DNA from: Spirodela intermedia
Lineage: Eukaryota; Streptophyta; Magnoliopsida; Alismatales; Araceae
Direction of reading: 5' to 3'
Assembly: GCA_902729315.2 (NCBI GenBank)
Contig: CACVBZ020000003.1
Location: 1 to 64,000 of the forward strand
Length of the DNA stretch: 64,000 bases
The translations under genes and the position numbers were made by a program. The notes under the pieces are model-generated. The model was not told the origin of the DNA. It saw only the letters and a list, made by a program, of their open reading frames with translations, and did not search any database. Positions 46,642 to 58,979 of the stretch are shown one piece after another. How positions within the stretch are numbered: position 1 is the stretch's first letter; the number at the start of each line of letters is the position of its first letter.

Positions 46642-47560
46642 TGGTGGAACGTGGACCTGCGGTGGGGTTACGAGCGGGGCGGATCGGTGGAGCAACCGGT
46701 GTCTGAAGGAGAAGGTGACGACCCGTCTCCTGGGGATGAGGAGGAAAGAGAGCTGGCTGATGACGTGAAGTGATGGGTGCGATGGAGGCGAGCGGGAGGG
46801 ATACTTATATAGTGCGGTCTTCGCGGGGGACGGATAAGGGAGATGGCTGGTTCAGCGTGTGGGCCTCACAGCCTGACGCGGGACCGTGGGATGCAATGAA
46901 CTAGAGGTTGCCGTTTGGTTTGCAGGGGTTCTCAGGGGACGGATGAGAAGCTCTGGCTTGGTCGTCCGGGTGAGTGGAATCGGGAGTGTTAAATGATCTT
47001 CGAAACTGGCGGCGAGGCAGGCTGTTGTTCAATGTCCGATGATCCACGGGAACGCCAGCATGGGCCTTTGGATTGAAGCACTCTAGTTATCATCACCTAA
47101 GGATGCCACTTGGCCCTCATAATTACACAGCGACTTCTGACGGAGGAAACGAAGCGGAGATGTGGGACCCACGCAATTATGGTCCCTTCCTTATGGGTTT
47201 TAATAGCATCCGTGACAAAAGAGAAGTCAGAACTCGAAGAGGGGTCATCCAGGCGCCAGTGGTAGTGAAGGTCAACTGAGGAAGGGGCAGAATCACGTTG
47301 AAGGGAAACGTTCCATACGTACCGGAAAAGATGAGCATCAAGATTGTTCGGCCTGACTTGGTAAATTTTCTGTTATGCATCTGGTCTGTGAATGACTTCA
47401 CAAGGTAACGAATTGGGTGGAGTATCTGCATAGGGGTATGTCAAACACTGTGCCCACCCTCTTTCACTCTACACTCCTTGCTTATTCCCTTAGTTATCGC
47501 TCTCATTCGCATAGTCGGAAGTCCGTCTCCTCCCCCCCCCAATCCCCCCGCGGTTTCAAT
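46642..47560 (-). repeat. DUF538 promoter arm, copy 2 (inverted partner of 58980-59885)
   Basis: The 5' flank of copy 2 matches the 5' flank of copy 3 in reverse complement, apart from small indels. Together with the coding parts this makes an inverted repeat of about 1.35 kb per arm, separated by block X, the Athila element and about 0.3 kb of unique DNA. Confidence 0.85.
46805..46811 (-). promoter_or_regulatory. TATA box of DUF538 copy 2
   Basis: TATATAA on the minus strand, 170 nt from the ATG. It lies in a leader and promoter shared with copy 3, in the context gcactatataagtatccctcc. Confidence 0.75.
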
Positions 47561-47614
47561 GCTTATAGTCCATCTCCGTCTCCCTTTCTCTCTCTCCCTC
47601 TTTCTCTATTTCTT

Positions 47615-48215
47615 TGCCCACATCCTTATTCCGCTTCCGCCACTAGCACTCATTCCCACCGTTCTGTGCTACCTCTCAGCCTCTACGGCCAGGTTCGCCC
47701 CCTCAGTCCGTCGACCGAGTACACTGTATGGAATCCCTGACGAGGTTTGATAAGTACATTCGGCCAGCAAATCAGAAGCCTCTCTTTTCCCTCCCCTGCC
47801 GGGTGCATTATTCGGGGAGAGGCCCACAAGTCAGCACAGCAGCTCGTTAGCATGCACTCATCATAGATTCACACATCAGATGATAAAGTAGAGGCATAAT
47901 TGACTACCAAATATCAAGATGATACAGCTAAACTAGTCCCTGGTAGAACATCATGTTCATCAAGCTTAAGGGGTAGTGTGTTCTCGCGATTGAAGCATCT
48001 TTTTGCTCTCATTCCAATGGGAGAGACGAGTCCCAGCCTTTGTTTCGAGAAATGTATCATAAAACTGACCCAGTAAGAAACTGGATCTTATGAAAAACCT
48101 GCGTGGTTCCATCACATCCCACACTGTGGCTAAGTTCTAAAATTCACCGAGGAGAAAAGGCAAAGTTTATAACGAAGTGTTGAATGAACGTAAATTATGC
48201 AAGTTTTCGGCACAC
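47615..48215 (+). repeat. block X, copy 2 (right part only)
   Basis: Matches 61560-62165 in the same orientation, including tagtacactgtatggaatccctgacga and gcgtggttccatc. It is more diverged than copies 1 and 3 are from each other, and has gaps. It lacks the left part present in copy 1. The Athila insertion lies at its right edge. Confidence 0.75.
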
Positions 48216-48221
48216 CCCAGG

Positions 48222-50012
48222 TGATAACATGCTATTTATGCATGTAATTATATAATTATTAATGCAAATTAAGGCATTAATCATTACAAATATATGCATG
48301 TTATTATATTTTAAGTATATTTCTATCATTTTGTGTAAATTCATGTTATGATCTTAAAATACACCAAATTATGGATTATTATAAATAATCACACATTACA
48401 ATCTTTAATCCTAATTATATTTATGATCATAATCATGTTTTAAGAGTGAAAATATGAGAGAAAAGATATTTATTAACATTTATGTATTTATATAAATTTA
48501 TTTTATATAATAATAAATGTATAAAATTAATTAAAATTTATTCTCTTCTTATTTTAATGATAGATTATTCAATTTTGAATCCAACAAAACAAATTTGAAT
48601 TAATTTGGAGTCGTATTTTGAAAGTTATGATTTTTACAATTTTATAGAATTTTCTAGAATTTTTCTGAATTTATTTATATTTATTTTCGATTTTTTTAAA
48701 TGTTTTAAATTAATTAAAAAATCGCAAAAAGGGGTTATATGTCGCGCGTGTACACGTGGATGCGACGTGGTACTCAGGGCCACGTGGCTCTGCCACGTGG
48801 ACAGCATGCGGGCGCCTGCGTGGCATTGATGTGACACATGGCGTATTTATATTTACTATATATATTTATTTAATAAAGTATATAGGCCTTCCGATTATCG
48901 GAAGACAAAGTATTAATCCCTCTTAATCGTCATATCTTATATACCCGAATATACTCCTTTGTTTTTCCCGTGTGGGACTAAAGTCCCTTAGTTTTCTTAT
49001 GTGCAGGACGCGTGGCGTGATCTCGTGCGTCCGATCGACATCGCGACAAATAGTGTGCGTAGATCACGTGGAATCTGGTCCACGCGATCAGAGATCAACC
49101 ACGTGCCTAAATACTCACTTAAGTGAATAAATCGCGACCGTCTGATCGAGAGTTATAACGGTCCAGATTATTCACATCAGATGGACATCCAATCACATCT
49201 TAACCGCACGATCACGATCGGACGATCATCGAATCGTCGCGACGATTCGTGAAGAGGCGTCTCATCGCGATCGTCCATCGCGATCAACTCCATCAGATCG
49301 GACGGCCACGATCATTTACGAATTTTATAAAATCCGTTCTTCGCGACGGAAGAACGGCCCGCGATCAATCTTCAAATTCTCTTTGTTTAGAGCTCCAATT
49401 CGCGCGCCATCTTTTTCATTGTGTTCGAAACTCATTTCCGCTTCTTTTGGATGTTTAATTTCAATGTTTTATTGAAATAATTGGAAGAAATCAAGTCTTG
49501 AACTCCTCTTTCGTCTTCGAAAATTCGGAATGAAAAGCCTTGCATCCGGCGATTAATTGGATCATTTAGAAGGCTAATTTAGGTTAGATTGTTTTTTTTC
49601 ATCTTAATCTTTCATCATTTAGTGTTAATTTTACTTTAAGTATTGTAGATTAAGTTTAATTTAGTTTTAATTTCTGTTTTTAATCATTTCGCGATACGAA
49701 AATTTCTCTTAACTTCAAACTTCGATTACTCTTCGAATTCTCATCCAAATCACCTGATTTTTGACTCCGTGGATTCGAAATTGAGTTATCTTTCTCAATA
49801 TACTAAATTACCCAATTTACAACCTAATTTCATCGTCCGATTTGACCGAATTTCAAAGATATCTCTCAAATTTCCCTAATTCTCCGTGGATTCGACCCTT
49901 AATTACCATTATACTAATTAATTACTTTAATTAATAATAAATTGGTAAGATTAGGACTTTGTTTTGACACTGAATCGTGTGCATTCAACGACCATACGAT
50001 TTAGTCTCGTCT
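48222..50012 (+). repeat. 5' LTR of the Athila element
   Basis: Begins TGATAACATGC, the same start as the 3' LTR at 57654. The first about 1008 bp (to about 49230) match the 3' LTR with roughly 30 differences by hand count, about 3%. The remaining about 780 bp have no partner. The exact right end is not fixed: it lies just before the primer binding site, within about 49980-50014. Confidence 0.85.
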
Positions 50013-50014
50013 AA

Positions 50015-50031
50015 TGGCGCCGTTGCCGGGG
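50015..50031 (+). promoter_or_regulatory. primer binding site for tRNA-Asp
   Basis: TGGCGCCGTTGCCGGGG is the complement of the 3' end of plant tRNA-Asp including CCA. This primer is characteristic of Athila elements. Confidence 0.92.
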
Positions 50032-50350
50032 AATTAAGGCGTATTTTCGAGTAAAATCATCGATTTTGACTCGGTCAACTCTGATTTTTCTGTTTCATTT
50101 TTTGATTTTAATCCAAATTGATCCTTGAGCTATTTGTAGCAGAAATATATCATTTAGATACTCAATTTCGATGAGATTAAGTGATTAGTCCCTCTCTACG
50201 GACGACGGACAATCATCGCGTCATACTCGAATTGGGAGAGCGTAACTCTGACGAATAGCGACAATCAGGTACGATTAAATTTGTCCTTGTTGAATAATTT
50301 TATAGTATCTCTTCTTAGTATTATTATACTATATATATTTGTGCATATTT

Positions 50351-53300
50351 ATGAGACGAGAGTCTGATTGGAGAACGAGGGATAATCCACCACACTTAGA
50401 TCTTTTTGAACGTTCCTCGCAATCACTTTCATCTTTCGCGTCATCATCGACCTTAGATATGGCCCTGAATGATGAGGGAAATGTTAGGAGACGCCTAAGT
50501 GATTATGCTAGGCCTGTTCTTCAAAGACCCGTTACTCGTATTCATGCACCCTTAGCTAGAAATGCGAATTTTAGGATAGACTCGCATGTGATGAGTATGT
50601 TACCTATCTTCCATGGTAAACCTTCCGAGGATCCTTATAGATATGTCGACGAGCTTAGTCAAGTATGTGAGATTAATCAGATTCATAATGTGTCGGCAGA
50701 TGTAATGAAGATGAAACTCTTTCCCACCACCCTTAGAGATAGAGCTAAGGATTGGTTTCTTAAGTTAGGAAAGGAGTTCACTTCTTGGACCGAGATGGAG
50801 GAGGAATTTCTTAGGAAATACTATTCCGTAGGAAATACCACCTTTGTTAGGAAGGCGATGCGTGAGTTTACCCAAGGACCAAGTGAGACATTTCACGAAA
50901 CTTGGGAGAGACTTAGAGACCTCACTAGAGAGTGCCCTCACCATGGAGTGTCTAACCATGAGCTTACACAGATATTTTATGATGGGTTAGGCCTGTAAGA
51001 TAGATATCTTTTGGATGCAGCTAGCGGCGGCACCTTCATGAGCAAATTTGAAGATGAAGCAATGGAATTGATCGAGACTGTGGCGGAAAATAGCCACCAC
51101 AACTCGGCAAAACCATTCAGAAGAGGTGCAATGCCGAAAGGAGGATTAATCGACGAAAAGGCGGTAGAGACGAGCATGCTCCTAGTGAAGATTGACAAGA
51201 TGGCGGAGGTTCAGAATCTTTTATTAGATCGGTTCCACATCCGCAACGGATCTGAAGGACTTGCACCCGTTGCTCTACAAGAAGCGTCGTCATGCGCCCA
51301 TTGCTCACGCCTCGACCACGTCGAGATGGATTGTCCGATCATGGCAATTAAAGGGCAGGGCATGTACAGACAAGGCCCGCCAAGAGGGCAAATTCAACAG
51401 GGACGACCGAACTATCAAGGTACATATCCAAATTATTTTAATAACCCTGTTTATAATCCTATGCAGCAGCAGCAGCAAGAATTTAGGAGGAGTACGGATC
51501 AGACGTATCCTCCATATAGCACCGGTCAGCAACAAAACTCGCAACAGCAACCCTACACGAATGCAAGACAGTCGACGTATATTCCACCACAGCAGTCGTA
51601 CAACCAAGCTCCACGACCGACCGCACCATCTGCAGATCCGATTCTGGGTGCGCTCTCTCAGTTGATGGAGCAAATGAGCAGGATGAACTCGTGTGTGGAC
51701 GAGATACAGGATTTCGTCAAGACGAACATCCCTACCTCGACTGTGAATAAGAAGGGTAAGCAAGTTTCATTTTCTGACCAATTACCATCACAAGCCACTA
51801 TCAACCCGAGGAATCAAGGGTCCTCATCGAGTCAAACGCACAATCTGAGTCATGTGCATGTTGACGAGGAGGAAGTGAAAGCGGCATTAGCGATATCGAG
51901 CCTTAGGAGCGGCAAGGATTTACCTGATCCTTACAAGGATCATCCTTTACATAAGAGCTCGATAGATGATGAGACACCGACAGTCGTAATAGAGCCAGAT
52001 AGTAGTTCCGATGATGAGGAAGAACGGGTGCAAGTTGAGCCAAATCCAGACACATACAAACCACCCGTGCCATATCCTCAAGCATTGAGTAAGCCTAAGG
52101 CTAAGGTTAGTGAATCTGATGATCATTTATTAGAAACCTTCCAAAAAGTTACCATTACCATCCCTTTAGTAGATGCAATTAGGTATATACCTTCTTATGC
52201 TAAATTTCTTAAAGGCATATGCACACACCATAGAAGCCCCAAGAGGATCCAATTGAGTGAGAATATTAGTTCCATTATGATGAATTCTCTTCCTATTAAA
52301 AAGAGAGATCCAGGAGCTCCCATGATTACGAGTGAGATTGGAGGAATGATTTTTACTAGATCGTTGTTAGATACTAGAGCTAGTATCAATATCCTCCCTA
52401 AAGCCGTATATGACCGTCATCATGTAGAGGAATTGCAGCCTTTTCTTATAGAGTTATGTTTAGCGGATGGATCGGTAAGGAAGCCTCATGACATAGTAGA
52501 AGATGTGATTGTTAGAATAGAAGGATGTTATTTTCCGGTAGACTTCCTAGTTGTAGATATGAAGATCACTAAGGAGCTTAGTCAAGCCCCAATTATCCTA
52601 GGAAGACCTTTCTTAGCTACTGCAAAAGCCGTTACAGATTGGGGAAAAGGAGAAGTGATTCTTAAGGTGGGAGAGCATACGGTGAAGGTCAACATCAACA
52701 AGTTGATGAAGTATCCTTCACAAGCTTTCGAGGATTTGGGTGCCATCGACCTATTTGATGATCAAGACATAGAGACTTGCATCGAAGAAGTCATGACGGT
52801 CAACGAGGGAGCTGATTTCGAGGAGCTACCGTTGGACGATCCGACAGGGGAGCTCAAGCCTCTTCCATCTACACTCAAGTACGCTTTCCTTGACTCTCAG
52901 CAGGTTAAACCAGTGATCATTTCTTCCCAGCTCAATGAGGAGCAGGAGAAACGAGTACTCGACGTATTACGACGGAATGAGCAAGCAATCGGATGGACTC
53001 TAGCAGATTTGAGGGGATTAGACCCTTCATTATGCACTCATCGCATATTCTTGGAGGACGAGTTCAGACCCGTAAGGGAAGCCCAGTGCCGACTTAATCC
53101 TAAGGTATGGGAAGCCGTTAAGGAAGAGATTCTTAAGTGGCTTAATGCAGAGATTATCTATCCCATATCGGATAGCCAGTGGGTTAGTCCCGTGCACGTG
53201 GTTCCCAAGAAGGCAGGAGTTACAGTGACTGTGAACGACAAAGGAGAGGAGATTCAAACACGCCTCTCGACGAAGTGGCGAGTTTGTATCGACTACCGGA

Positions 53301-55781
53301 AGTTGAATGCAGCGACGAAGAAAGATCATTTCCCGTTGCCATTCATCGATCAAATCCTTGATCGACTAGCAGGTCAGACTTACTTTTGTTTCTTGGATGG
53401 TTATTCAGGGTACAACCAGATTGCGATTCATCCGGACGATCAAGAAAAGACGACGTTCACATGTCCCTTTGGCACGTTCGCATTTAGGCAAATGCCATTT
53501 GGATTGTGTAACGCCCCTTCGACATTCCAGAGATGTATGACGGCGATATTTGCCGATTTCCTTGGCGACAGTCTCGAAGTTTTGATGGACGATTTATCTG
53601 TCTTTGGAGATGATTTCGACAGCTGTCTAACTCACCTGACAAAGATCCTCGAGGTCTGCGTGGAAACGACTGGTATTGAGTTGGGAGAAATCCCATTTTA
53701 TGGTGCGAGAGGGAGTAGAGCTTGGGCATCTTGTCTCGGGCAAAGGTTTGGAGGTTGATAAGGCCAAGATTGAGGTCATTCAAAACCTTCCTCTCCCCAC
53801 TACATTACGAGATTTACGTAGTTTTTTAGGACACGTTGGTTTCTACCGCAGGTTTATACGAGATTTTGCTAAAGTTTCCAAACTGCTAACCACTCTTCTT
53901 TGCAAGGATAAAGACTTTTTTATAGATAAAGAAGGGGAGTGCGCATTCGAGATGTTGAAGCTCGCCTTGATCGAAGCACCAATTCTTCAAAGTCTTAATT
54001 GGGACTTGCCTTTCGAGATCATGTGCGACGCCTCAGACTATGCAGTTGGAGCGGTGTTGGGACAGCGGATAGATAAGAAGCCAACAGCTATATGGTATGC
54101 GAGTAAGACCCTTGCTGAAGCTCAAATGAATTACACGACGACAGAAAAGGAGCTCTTAGCGGTGGTCTACGCGTTAGAGAAGTTCAGGCCTTACATCTTG
54201 GGAAGCAAGATTGTTATTTATACAGATCATGCAGCGTTAAAGTACTTGTTTTCTAAGAAGGAGGTGAAGCCACGATTGATACGATGGGTGCTACTTCTTC
54301 AAGAGTTTGACTTGGAGATTAGAGATAAGAAGGGCAGCGAAAACTCGGTGGCGGATCACCTATCTCGTCTTCACATTTCAGGTACGGGAGATATTAGTGA
54401 TTCTTTTCCTGATGAGCATCTTCTTGCAGTATCTAGTCATGCTCCTTGGTTCGCGCATATCGTCAATTTTCTAGTGACAGGATCGATCCCAGATCATTGG
54501 AACCGGCATCGTAAAGATAAGTTCTTCCATGAACTCAAATATTATTATTGGGAAGAACCACTTTTGTTCCATATAGGATACGATCAAATTATACGGCGAT
54601 GCGTAGCAGAAGAAGAATAAGGAAGCATATTATCGATGTGTCACTCATCAACGTGTGGAGGACATTTTGCCGCGCGAAAGACAGCAGATAAGATTTTACA
54701 AAGCGGTTTTTATTGGCCCACCATCTTCAAGGATGCCCACCGTTTCTATATAGAGTGCTTACAATGCCAGGCAGCATTAAACATCTCCAAGCGAGATGAA
54801 ATGCCAATGAGGCCTATCCTTGAAGTGGAGATATTTGATTTATGGGGGATCGACTTTATGGGACCTTTTCCACCTTTTGATGGGAAAGAATATATTTTGG
54901 TAGCGGTTGATTATGTGTCTAAGTGGGTGGAGGCTATTTCCACTAGGACAAACACTCATCGGGAAGTACTCAAGTTTGTAACGAGAAACATCTTCTCCCG
55001 ATACGATTGTCCGAGGGCCATAATCAGTGATGGAGGCTCGCACTTCAACAATGCACACTTTCGTGCATTATTGAAGAAATATGGAGTACATCATCGCGTC
55101 ACTACACCGTACCACCCCCAAGCTAATGGGCAAGTTGAAGTGAGCAACCGAGAGGTCAAGAATATTTTAAAGAAGATCATTCGACCAGACGGTAAGGATT
55201 GGGGGCACAAGCTTCCAGATGCATTATGGGCGTATAGAACGGCTTACAAGACACCTATCGAGATGTCTCCGTTCCGACTCGTATTTGGGAAGGCGTGCCA
55301 TCTGCTAGTTGAGCTCGAGCATAGAGCCTATTGGGCAATAAAGAAGCTCAACCTATCTCTAGACGAAGTAGGTAAACATAGACTTCTCCAGCTGCAGGAA
55401 TTACAGGAGTTAAGGCGTGACGCGTACGAGAACGCGGAGATCTACAAAGAAAAGACCAAGGCCTTTCATGACAAGAACATCAGAAGAAGAACTTTCAACG
55501 TCAATGAAAAGGTTTGGTTATATAACTCTCGCCTTAAGCTTTTTCCAGGTAAGCTGCGCTCACGATGGGACGGTCCGTATGTGGTTGTGGAATCGTTTGA
55601 CAACGGATCAGTGCTTATTTCTGACCCTAAATCTGGCAAACAATTCAAGGTAAATGGGCATCGTCTAAAGCCCTACCTTACAGCAGAGTCACCCACACCA
55701 GCAGATAAGGTAAATCTGCATCTCCCCGAGGTACATGAGGACGTGATAAAGGTAACACCCTCATCTCATCGATCATTGTAG
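50351..55781 (+). pseudogene. Athila gag-pol, disrupted
   Basis: The gag domain reads from ATG 50351 (an earlier non-ATG extension to 50339 is ignored) to a TAA at 50996-50998. The same frame continues through the rest of gag to a CX2CX4HX4C zinc knuckle at 51293-51334. The protease region has its D-T-G-A-S motif changed to D-T-R-A-S (AGA at 52376-52378). Reverse transcriptase spans about 53030-53760 with the LMDD active site. A frameshift falls near 53665-53672, and the frame then carries the end of RT and RNase H (about 53990-54370). A second in-frame TAA is at 54618-54620. Integrase follows, with an HH-CC zinc finger, the D-D-E core ([23 protein letters not shown]) and a C-terminal GPY-like segment (WDGPYVV). 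There are thus two stops, one frameshift and one protease active-site substitution. It is non-autonomous; intact relatives elsewhere would be needed for movement. Confidence 0.93.
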
Positions 55782-57640
55782 TTCACTAAGTTTTGTCTAA
55801 CTGAAGACGTTAAACTTAGCGCTCTTGGGAGGCACCCCAAGATTATCTTACTGTTTTATTTAGTTCTTGTTTGTAGTTATATCAATGTACATACATAGTT
55901 GGAGGAATCCACCTACAACAACAAACAATTTGGACAAATTCCAGCGATATGCGTCAACACGCATAAATGAGTTTTTCTAAACCTTTTTACTTCTCATTTC
56001 AATTTATAATCTTTTTCATGTAATGTATGATAGTGTTGCCATCTTTTTAATATACATAATGGTTTCATTGAGGGCAATGAAAGATCTAAGTTGGGGGGTG
56101 AGGATGTAGAAAAACTTCAATTTTCAAAATTTTTCAAATTTTTACTACTTTTAAACACCTTAGAAGTCTTAAACATTTTGAGATCCTATTCCTAGATATG
56201 TAGAAGTGAGGGCCTCATAGCTCATGTGATTACATTTTGAGTAATAAAGCCAAGTGATCTAGAGAAACCATGGATTCTTTTTAGTGGTTGACTTCTTCGG
56301 GGTTGGGTATTTAGCAGGCACCGAGGAAAATGAGTAATTAGAGGTTGAAGTGCTATTAGATTGAAAAGGAGAGATTTTGAGTGAAGTTCAAGCAAATTCC
56401 TATCCCCTACCTTACATCAGCCGAACCTGCTTGGTGTAAGAATTTCTCGCTTCCGAACTTTCTCCTAGAAGAGTGCAATGTGTCATAATTTTTGATGCAC
56501 CTATTCTATCCTTTAGGCATTTAGTTCTACCTTTTCTATACCAGTCAATTAGACACCCAAATTTCAGCTTCACTGATTATAATTACCCTCCCAAGTGATA
56601 AACATATCCACCACATTTTCTTTTCCACTATCTATACAAGCCATCCATCTTCTTCACAATTTCTCTTACAAGCAAATATTCCTTCATATCACACTTCAAA
56701 ATTTCGAATACTCTCTTCAAACATCAAGACAACCTTCATATCCTTGTTTTATGCAAAGTCTTCAAATGTTATCTTCTTCTTCTCCAAAAAGTTACCCTAT
56801 ATAAAAAGAAGAAAGAAGAGAAGAAGAAAAAGAGAAGCAAATATGAAATGAAGAAAAGAAGAAGACAAAAAGAAAGAAGGAAAGAAAATGAGGAGAAAAG
56901 AAAGAGAGGAATAAGAAAGTGAAAAGAAGGAGAACAATATGGGAAATTATCTTTACCATGCAAATACCTATCTCTACCCATTACCTTCATTCCATTTCCA
57001 ATGTATATATCAATTTTACCACTCCACACCATCTCTACCACTTTCTATCAATCCTTATCTACCACCATCATCCACATCATTTGAAAGAATAATTAGACAT
57101 CAGTGGTACCTTTTCTTTGTATATAATATCCAATTTGTTTATATGCTGATATTTGCTTTTAACCAAGTTATTCCTTTAGAAATAGTGTCTTTTTACTCTT
57201 TCAACTACCTTATAACGATGCATCCTAAAATAGAAAATCCTTTTGCAATGCACTCTTTAAAGGAGAAAGAAGAGTTGAGGGGAATTCTAATGCACCAAGT
57301 AGCCTCCAAATGAGTGAAAGAGTGATGTGAGAACTAGAGAGGTGAGGATTACATCTGCTCATGAGAGTGTGAGAATCTTTTCATTCCCATAGCATCAAAC
57401 CTTAGATGTGCTCACCTCGATTACACTTGAGTAATGACTTGACTATTAGCTGATGAGCACTACCCTAATATGCTCTAAGGAAGTCAACCTAGTTATGGAA
57501 TCTAGATCACCATGGTCCACACTATGATGAAAAGTTGATCACACATTGATACACTTCACTTCTTTAGTTGTAGGATCAAGGGATGATAAGACTTTCTAAG
57601 GAGATTACCTAGTGAATTGCTAAGAGACTAGCAATTATTC
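55782..57640. other. non-coding 3' internal region of the Athila element
   Basis: Athila elements often carry an env-like or unknown ORF here, but no long frame survives. A purine-rich stretch lies at 56803-56937 on the + strand. A polypurine motif aagttggggggtgagg at 56092 closely resembles the terminal one at 57641. Confidence 0.7.
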
Positions 57641-57653
57641 AAGTTGGGGGGTG
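57641..57653 (+). promoter_or_regulatory. polypurine tract
   Basis: aagttggggggtg directly precedes the 3' LTR start TGATAAC, as expected for plus-strand priming. Confidence 0.8.
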
Positions 57654-58661
57654 TGATAACATGCTATTTATGCATGTAATTATATAATTATTAATGCAAA
57701 TTTAGGCATTAATCATTACAAATATATGCATGTTATCATATTTTAAGTATATTTCTATCATTTTGTGTAAATTCATGTTATGATCTTAAAATACACCAAA
57801 TTATGGATTATTATAAATAATTACACATTACAATCTTTAATCCTAATTATATTTATGATCATAATCATGTTTTAAGAGTGAAAATATGAGAGAAAAGATA
57901 TTTATTAACATTTATGTATTTATATAAATTTATTTTATATAATAATAAATGTATAAAATTAATTAAAATTTATTCTCTTCTTATTTTAATGATAGATTAT
58001 TCAATTTTGAATCCAACAAAACAAATTTGAATTAATTTGGAGTCGTATTTTGAAAGTTATGATTTTTACAATTTTATAGAATTTTCTGGATTTTTTCTGA
58101 ATTTATTTATATTTATTTTGGATTTTTAAATGTTTTAAATTAATTAAAAAATCTCAGAAAGGGGTTATATGTCGCGCATGTACACGTGGATGCGACGTGG
58201 TACTCGGGGCCACGTGGCTCTGCCACGTAGACAGCACGCGGGTGCCTGCGTGGCGTTGATGTGACATGTGGTGTATTTATATTTAGTATATATATTTATT
58301 TAATAAAGTATATAGGTTTTCCAATTATCGGAAGACAAAGTATTAATCCCTCTTAATCGTCATATCTTATATACCCGAATATACTCCTTTGTTTTTCCCG
58401 TGTGGGACTAAAGTCCCTTAGTTTTCTTATGTGCATGACGCGTGGCGTGATCTCGTACGTCCGATCGACATCGTGACAAATAGCGTTCGTAGATCACGTA
58501 GAATCGAGGTCCACGCGATCAGAGATCAACCACGTGCCTAAATACTCACTTAAGTGAATAAATCGCGACCGTCTGATCGAGAGTTATAACGGTCCAGATT
58601 ATTCACATCAGATGGATATTCAATCACATCTTAACCGCACGATCACGATCACGATCGGACG
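57654..58661 (+). repeat. 3' LTR of the Athila element, truncated
   Basis: Starts TGATAACATGC and follows the 5' LTR until gatcggacgag, then changes abruptly to unrelated sequence at about 58662. Compared with the 5' LTR, about 780 bp at its right end are missing. Confidence 0.85.
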
Positions 58662-58979
58662 AGTATTTATTGGTTGCTCTGAGGGACGGCCTTGTACGCA
58701 GTTGTTTGACCTCGAACTGCTGGGTTGGAAGAGCATTCAATTCATCGTCCGTCCCTCCAAGAACCTAGTAGCCTCCAGTTCGGTCTTAAAGTCTGTCGGC
58801 CGGCTCCGAATCTGTATCTGACGTTGATGTATACGATTTCTTCACACCCTAACTCCCCCGCACCCCATGCAGTAACCCTCACTATCTGAAATAGTCCACC
58901 CTTGGATTAGGGATTATTGCCTGGTCCACAATTGCCTCGGATGTTTGAGCGCACATTCGAGAGTGGCGGAAATGTGGAA
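58662..58979. other. unique junction sequence right of the truncated LTR
   Basis: About 320 bp not matched to the left flank of the element. It begins tatttattggttgctctg, whose 14-base core tattggttgctctg recurs at about 62600, downstream of block X copy 3. No gene is seen. Confidence 0.5.

Larger units (their letters stand above)
48222..58661 (+). mobile_element. Athila-type Ty3/gypsy LTR retrotransposon, decayed
   Basis: The element consists of a 5' LTR (48222 to about 50012), a tRNA-Asp primer binding site (50015-50031), gag-pol (about 50351-55781), a long non-coding stretch, a polypurine tract, and a truncated 3' LTR (57654-58661). The tRNA-Asp primer site, pol order PR-RT-RH-INT and length of about 10.4 kb fit the Athila lineage. 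The coding region is broken and the element cannot move on its own. It sits between DUF538 copies 2 and 3 at the edge of block X. No target-site duplication can be shown, because the right end is missing. Confidence 0.92.

Noticed and set aside
56595-57313. Possible env-like gene in the Athila 3' region
   Set aside because: Only short frames remain, without signal peptide, transmembrane or fusion-protein features that I could support.
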